Origin: Metapseudomonas resinovorans DSM 21078
Lineage (GTDB): Bacteria > Pseudomonadota > Gammaproteobacteria > Pseudomonadales > Pseudomonadaceae
DNA length: 64,000 nucleotides
Direction of reading: 5' to 3'
NCBI RefSeq assembly: GCF_000423545.1
Contig: NZ_AUIE01000008.1
Span: 169,223 to 233,222 of the forward strand
Below are positions 61,354 to 64,000 of this stretch, in pieces; within the stretch, counting starts at the first letter, position 1; each line of letters begins with the position of its first letter. The translations under genes were made by a program, and so were the position numbers. The notes below the pieces were generated by a model. The model was not told the origin of the DNA, ran no database searches, and worked only from the letters and a program-made list of their open reading frames with translations.

Positions 61354-62175
61354 ATGAACACCGCACAACAGCTGATTCCCGTCCCCTTCTATGAAGACAC
61401 CGTTGTCCTGGTCGGTCAGGACAATGAGCCATTCGTGGCGATGAAGCCCATCGTCACCAACATGGGGCTGGTTTGGGCTGCTCAGTACGTGAAGCTCATG
61501 GAGCGGTTCAGTTCAACTATTTCGGAAATCGAAACAGTTGCCGATGATGGCAAGATGCGCAGCATGACGTGCATGCCCTTGCGCAAGCTCCCGGCCTGGC
61601 TCTACTCCATCAGCCCGAACAAAGTGAAGCCCGAGCTCCGCGACAAAATCATCCGCTACCAGGAAGAATGCGACGACGCGCTCTGGGCCTACTGGACCCA
61701 AGGCAGCGCCCAACGCCCCGGCTCTACCGCCGTCACCCAGCGCATCGCCCTCTCCCGCCACCGTCTAGCCCTGGCCAAGGAACTCCACCGCACTCGCGAC
61801 AAGGCATTGCGCGGAGTCATTCACCAGCAGCTCGACGAAGTCTCCCGCGCCATGGGCCTGCCAACACCCGAACTGGACAGCCTCGGCCACGCCGCCCCCG
61901 AAGCGCCAGACCTGCTCACCCACTTCTGGGAACAGCTCGCTTTCCTGGACGACAAGAGGGTCGACTACAACCACGCCATCGATCCTGGCCTACTGGCAAT
62001 CAACCTCGTCCACCTCGCCGAGCTACTGAAGGAACACGGACAGTCACTCCGCCCCACCCGGCCCTTGCACGAAGCGTTGCGCCAGAGCAGTGCGCCACAG
62101 TTCTTGGACCATAAGCCCGTGTTCAGCCGGCTCACCCGCAAAAGCATCAGATGCTGGGTGTTCGAACGCGGTTGA
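61354..62175 (+). CDS. Phage antirepressor with P22_AR-type N-terminus
   Basis: A 273-residue protein. Residues 1-115 match the P22_AR N-terminal domain: VPFYEDTVVLVGQDNEPFVA, MKPIVTNMGLVWAAQYVKLM, CMPLRKLPAWLYSISPNKVK and ELRDKIIRYQEECDDALWAY. The C-terminal 145 residues (RLALAKELHRTRDKALRGVI to CWVFERG) are homologous to those of the BRO-N antirepressor at 50412. Thus two different N-domains use one C-domain. AAGGAG precedes ATG 61354 at 7 nt. A 27-bp palindrome lies in its coding part. Confidence 0.82.
   Translation: MNTAQQLIPVPFYEDTVVLVGQDNEPFVAMKPIVTNMGLVWAAQYVKLMERFSSTISEIETVADDGKMRSMTCMPLRKLPAWLYSISPNKVKPELRDKIIRYQEECDDALWAYWTQGSAQRPGSTAVTQRIALSRHRLALAKELHRTRDKALRGVIHQQLDEVSRAMGLPTPELDSLGHAAPEAPDLLTHFWEQLAFLDDKRVDYNHAIDPGLLAINLVHLAELLKEHGQSLRPTRPLHEALRQSSAPQFLDHKPVFSRLTRKSIRCWVFERG
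61514..61540. repeat. 27-bp palindrome inside the P22_AR coding sequence
   Basis: Arms CAACTATTTCGG and TCGAAACAGTTG flank the centre AAA, pairing at 10 of 12 positions plus one wobble. It lies 160 nt into the gene and encodes part of STISEIETV. It resembles the downstream copy CAACCGTTGTGG-AAA-TCACAACAGTTC. Confidence 0.8.
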
Positions 62176-62197
62176 GGTCTTCCACCCGTATCTCCCT

Positions 62198-62386
62198 CAG
62201 TTGTGGTGAACATCACCACAACTGCCACCAATGCTTGAACCCTCCCACGAGCTCTTGCCTGCTGAACCTCCCCAACCGTGGTGATGATCACCATGGTTGT
62301 CGGCACAGAGGTAATTCCGCGCTCCGCAACCGTTGTGGAAATCACAACAGTTCACCAGCCAACCGTCAGGATTTCCCTGACGGTTG
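62198..62386. repeat. Array of four 27-bp palindromes downstream of the second antirepressor
   Basis: Copies lie at 62198-62224 (CAGTTGTGGTGA/TCACCACAACTG, perfect), 62273-62299 (CAACCGTGGTGA/TCACCATGGTTG), 62327-62353 (CAACCGTTGTGG/TCACAACAGTTC) and 62360-62386 (CAACCGTCAGGA/CCCTGACGGTTG). Each has a 3-nt centre. Gaps between copies are 48, 27 and 6 nt. No gene is seen in 62176-62513 apart from this array and a 23-codon frame at 62440. Confidence 0.88.
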
Positions 62387-62513
62387 AGTAGTGGCATATT
62401 GCATTCGCTGCCTAAGGAGTAACTCGACATGGAGAGCCAATGATCAAGCGCACCCTCCCCACCTCCCTCGTTCGCGCGTCCACCTTCAAGAGCCGGGGTC
62501 GCCAGAACTAATC

Positions 62514-62936
62514 ATGCTCGCACTTCACTCCGTCGCCTCCGACCAGCAGCTCCGCCTTCACTCACTACAAGATGACGAATTTATCCTGGAGTTGGCCGGC
62601 AATGGCCTCACCGCCTCGCAACGCATCTACGCCGGTCCGGACGGCAACCCGCCGCAGTACTTCTTCCAGGAACTCGGCGCGATGCTCGCTCCCTGGACCG
62701 AGCCACTCGTTTACGAATCGCTCGACCACGACCTGACGATGATTGCAACCTGCTCCGCCCTTGGCATCGTCACCCTGCAAATCGAAATGCGCCCCAACGA
62801 GGGCGCCAACGATGCCTGGACTCTGCACACATCGATCCAGCTCGAATTGGGCAAGCTGCCAGACATTGGGCGAGCGGCGCGTGAGTTTTTCCAATCGTGC
62901 CCTGGAAAGGGGACAGATTTCTTATCTTTACTCTAA
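62514..62936 (+). CDS. DUF6228-like protein, possible immunity protein
   Basis: A 140-residue soluble protein: LHSLQDDEFILELAGNGLTA, QYFFQELGAMLAPWTEPLVY, ATCSALGIVTLQIEMRPNEG and WTLHTSIQLELGKLPDIGRA. The pattern resembles DUF6228 members, some of which sit beside polymorphic toxins as immunity proteins; this assignment is from memory of the pattern. No toxin gene is adjacent. It follows the palindrome array with a weak ribosome site. Confidence 0.55.
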   Translation: MLALHSVASDQQLRLHSLQDDEFILELAGNGLTASQRIYAGPDGNPPQYFFQELGAMLAPWTEPLVYESLDHDLTMIATCSALGIVTLQIEMRPNEGANDAWTLHTSIQLELGKLPDIGRAAREFFQSCPGKGTDFLSLL

Positions 62937-63007
62937 TTCCGTCTACACCTAAGTACATCTAAATCAGGAAGAGTAAACCGCCCCATTTCAGCCCTTAGCC
63001 ATGAATC

Positions 63008-63346
63008 ATGGAGATAAACGTGAGCATCGTAGGTTTTTATATTATATTTTCCTTGATTTTTATTTCCGCAATTATTTCAGTCTGCTCCTATTACTACCAA
63101 CTGTCATATCTCTTTGAATTTGACAAAAGCGAAAGACCCGAATGGTTTTATCATAGTGGAATTGTCGAATCGTATATCGACGTTAGATTCACCTTCCGAA
63201 TCATGAAAAACGATTGCGGGGATGATGCTGGAAAAGAATTCAGGAATCACTTCAGAAAATGCAGCAGACTCATGAATGTGAGCATGCTTCTGCTGGCCTC
63301 CTCCTTTATAACACTGAATATTGGCGCAATATTTTTTAGAAACTGA
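63008..63346 (+). CDS. AT-rich two-helix membrane protein
   Basis: A 112-residue protein with a long hydrophobic N-terminal segment (VGFYIIFSLIFISAIISVCS) and a second near the C-terminus (LLLASSFITLNIGAIFF), with a charged middle. Base composition is far lower in GC than the neighbouring phage genes, indicating recent acquisition. No family is recognised. Its stop lies 2 nt before the next start, so the two genes form a unit. Confidence 0.6.
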   Translation: MEINVSIVGFYIIFSLIFISAIISVCSYYYQLSYLFEFDKSERPEWFYHSGIVESYIDVRFTFRIMKNDCGDDAGKEFRNHFRKCSRLMNVSMLLLASSFITLNIGAIFFRN

Positions 63347-63348
63347 TC

Positions 63349-63673
63349 ATGAGGCAAGGACGGAAAGTGGGAAAGGCTCTAATAAAACAAACACTCTCAA
63401 TCATAGCGGCATCAATATTTTTCAACACAGCACTGGCCGACAATGAAAAAGAACAAACCCACGAGTACTGGGAGGACAAAATACTCCTTTGCGGCCACGA
63501 CTTGCTAAGTGCAAAGCTGATAATCGTCAATGAAAGCGAGCAGGAATATAGACTCGCCAAGCTTTTACTCGCGAGGGCGTCCGAATGCGAAACTAACGGC
63601 GAGGTAGAGTTCTACTCGGCGCTTTTAGGGGTTAGGCGCAAGGAAATTTCTTATGGCTCAGCGGAGTTCATAA
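63349..63673 (+). pseudogene. Secreted protein gene cut by an IS element
   Basis: The frame begins MRQGRKVGKALIKQTLSIIA, contains a Sec signal ending near NTALADNEK, then a small periplasmic domain with two Cys (LLCGHD, ASECET). Low GC like its upstream partner. At about 63674 the sequence turns into an IS3-type left end, and the last dozen in-frame codons come from the IS. The gene is therefore truncated; original length and function are unknown. Confidence 0.65.
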
Positions 63674-64000
63674 TGAATCGCCCCGGGTTTCGTGGAGGCC
63701 TCAACTCTTGAGAAGATGAGGCCATGAGAAAGACTGCGACCTACTCCCCTGAAGTCCGTGAACGTGCCGTGCGCATGGTTCTGGAGCACCTGAACGACTA
63801 CCCCTCCGAGTGGGCGGCCATTGAGGCCATTGCCCCGAAGATCGGCTGTGCAGCGCAAACCCTGCATGGCTGGATTCGTCGCCATCAGACCGATGCCGGC
63901 CAACGTCCTGGGCCGACCACTGACGAGCGTGAACGCATCAAAGCCCTGGAGCGCGAAAATCGCGAGCTGCGCAAAGCCAACGAGATTCTGCGCCTGGCCA
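63674..64000 (+). mobile_element. Left part of an IS3-family insertion sequence
   Basis: A left end starting TGAATCGCCCCGGGTTTCGT precedes a transposase orfA, a typical IS3-group arrangement. The right end lies beyond the window, so target duplication cannot be checked. Confidence 0.75.
63724..64000 (+). CDS. IS3-family transposase OrfA (partial)
   Basis: The first 92 residues of Orf[21 protein letters not shown], helix-turn-helix with [20 protein letters not shown], then the leucine-zipper part [20 protein letters not shown]. OrfA binds the IS ends and, through frameshifting with OrfB, forms the transposase. It runs off the end of the window. Confidence 0.9.
   Translation, partial: MRKTATYSPEVRERAVRMVLEHLNDYPSEWAAIEAIAPKIGCAAQTLHGWIRRHQTDAGQRPGPTTDERERIKALERENRELRKANEILRLA

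Noticed and set aside
62198..62386. Palindrome array considered as CRISPR
   Set aside because: The repeats differ in sequence, are palindromic throughout, and the gaps are unequal (48, 27, 6 nt).
62440..62511. A 23-codon frame with a GGAGA site before the DUF6228-like gene
   Set aside because: Too short to support as a gene; it could be a leader peptide or chance. An in-frame stop upstream excludes a longer toxin.

Overview
The window looks like a Pseudomonas chromosome segment carrying an integrated P2-like prophage. The evidence is high GC, the gene order gacA-uvrC-pgsA-tRNA-Gly-tRNA-Cys-tRNA-Leu, Pseudomonas-type REP palindromes (GTAGGAGC...GCTCCTAC), an OprD-family porin, and a complete pcaIJFBDC block. 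The exact species cannot be read from the sequence.

Region 1 (1-5.6 kb): a PhoD-like phosphatase, a truncated haemoglobin, MarR and AraC regulators, a DUF4242 protein and a methyltransferase. Region 2 (5.6-20.4 kb): a catabolic island for hydroaromatic acids. It holds aroQ, a shikimate/quinate dehydrogenase with NAD-type features, a TetR regulator, quiC (3-dehydroshikimate dehydratase fused to an HPPD-like half), a shikimate-type MFS importer, an IclR regulator, an OprD porin, a flavin dehydrogenase and an aldo/keto reductase. Dehydroquinate, quinate or shikimate would be drawn to dehydroshikimate and then to protocatechuate. Region 3 (20.5-26.3 kb): pcaIJFBDC takes carboxymuconate to succinyl-CoA and acetyl-CoA; the ring-cleaving pcaGH is not in the window. 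GTTCGAT-type PcaR-like sites occur at the pca promoter and at the two hydroaromatic uptake genes, suggesting joint control.

Region 4 (26.3-38.6 kb): a VOC protein, a nitronate monooxygenase divergent from a LysR gene across a perfect 15-bp inverted repeat, a TRAP transporter with aldehyde and iron alcohol dehydrogenases, a secreted dienelactone hydrolase, a TRIC/UPF0126 channel and glutathione reductase. Region 5 (38.9-49.2 kb): galU, ugd, three tRNAs, pgsA, uvrC, gacA, and a Tat-exported SCO1 and multicopper oxidase pair.

Region 6 (49.2 kb to the end): foreign DNA starting at a 27-nt copy of a tRNA-Ser-like 3' end. It contains a P2-type head, lysis and tail-completion block (Q, P divergent from O, N, M, L, X, holin, endolysin, R, S). 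Two modules resemble the immI (c4-icd-ant) operon of phages P1/P7: a hairpin, a C4-type antisense RNA, a small ORF, then an antirepressor. The two antirepressors share a C-terminal domain but carry different N-terminal domains (BRO-N and P22_AR type). The most unusual signal is a family of 27-bp palindromes, each with two 12-nt arms around a 3-nt centre. One lies inside each antirepressor coding sequence, one just upstream of the second antirepressor and four downstream of it. The second module sits where the P2 tail genes V, W, J and so on should start. The window ends in AT-rich accessory genes, the last one cut by an IS3-family element.
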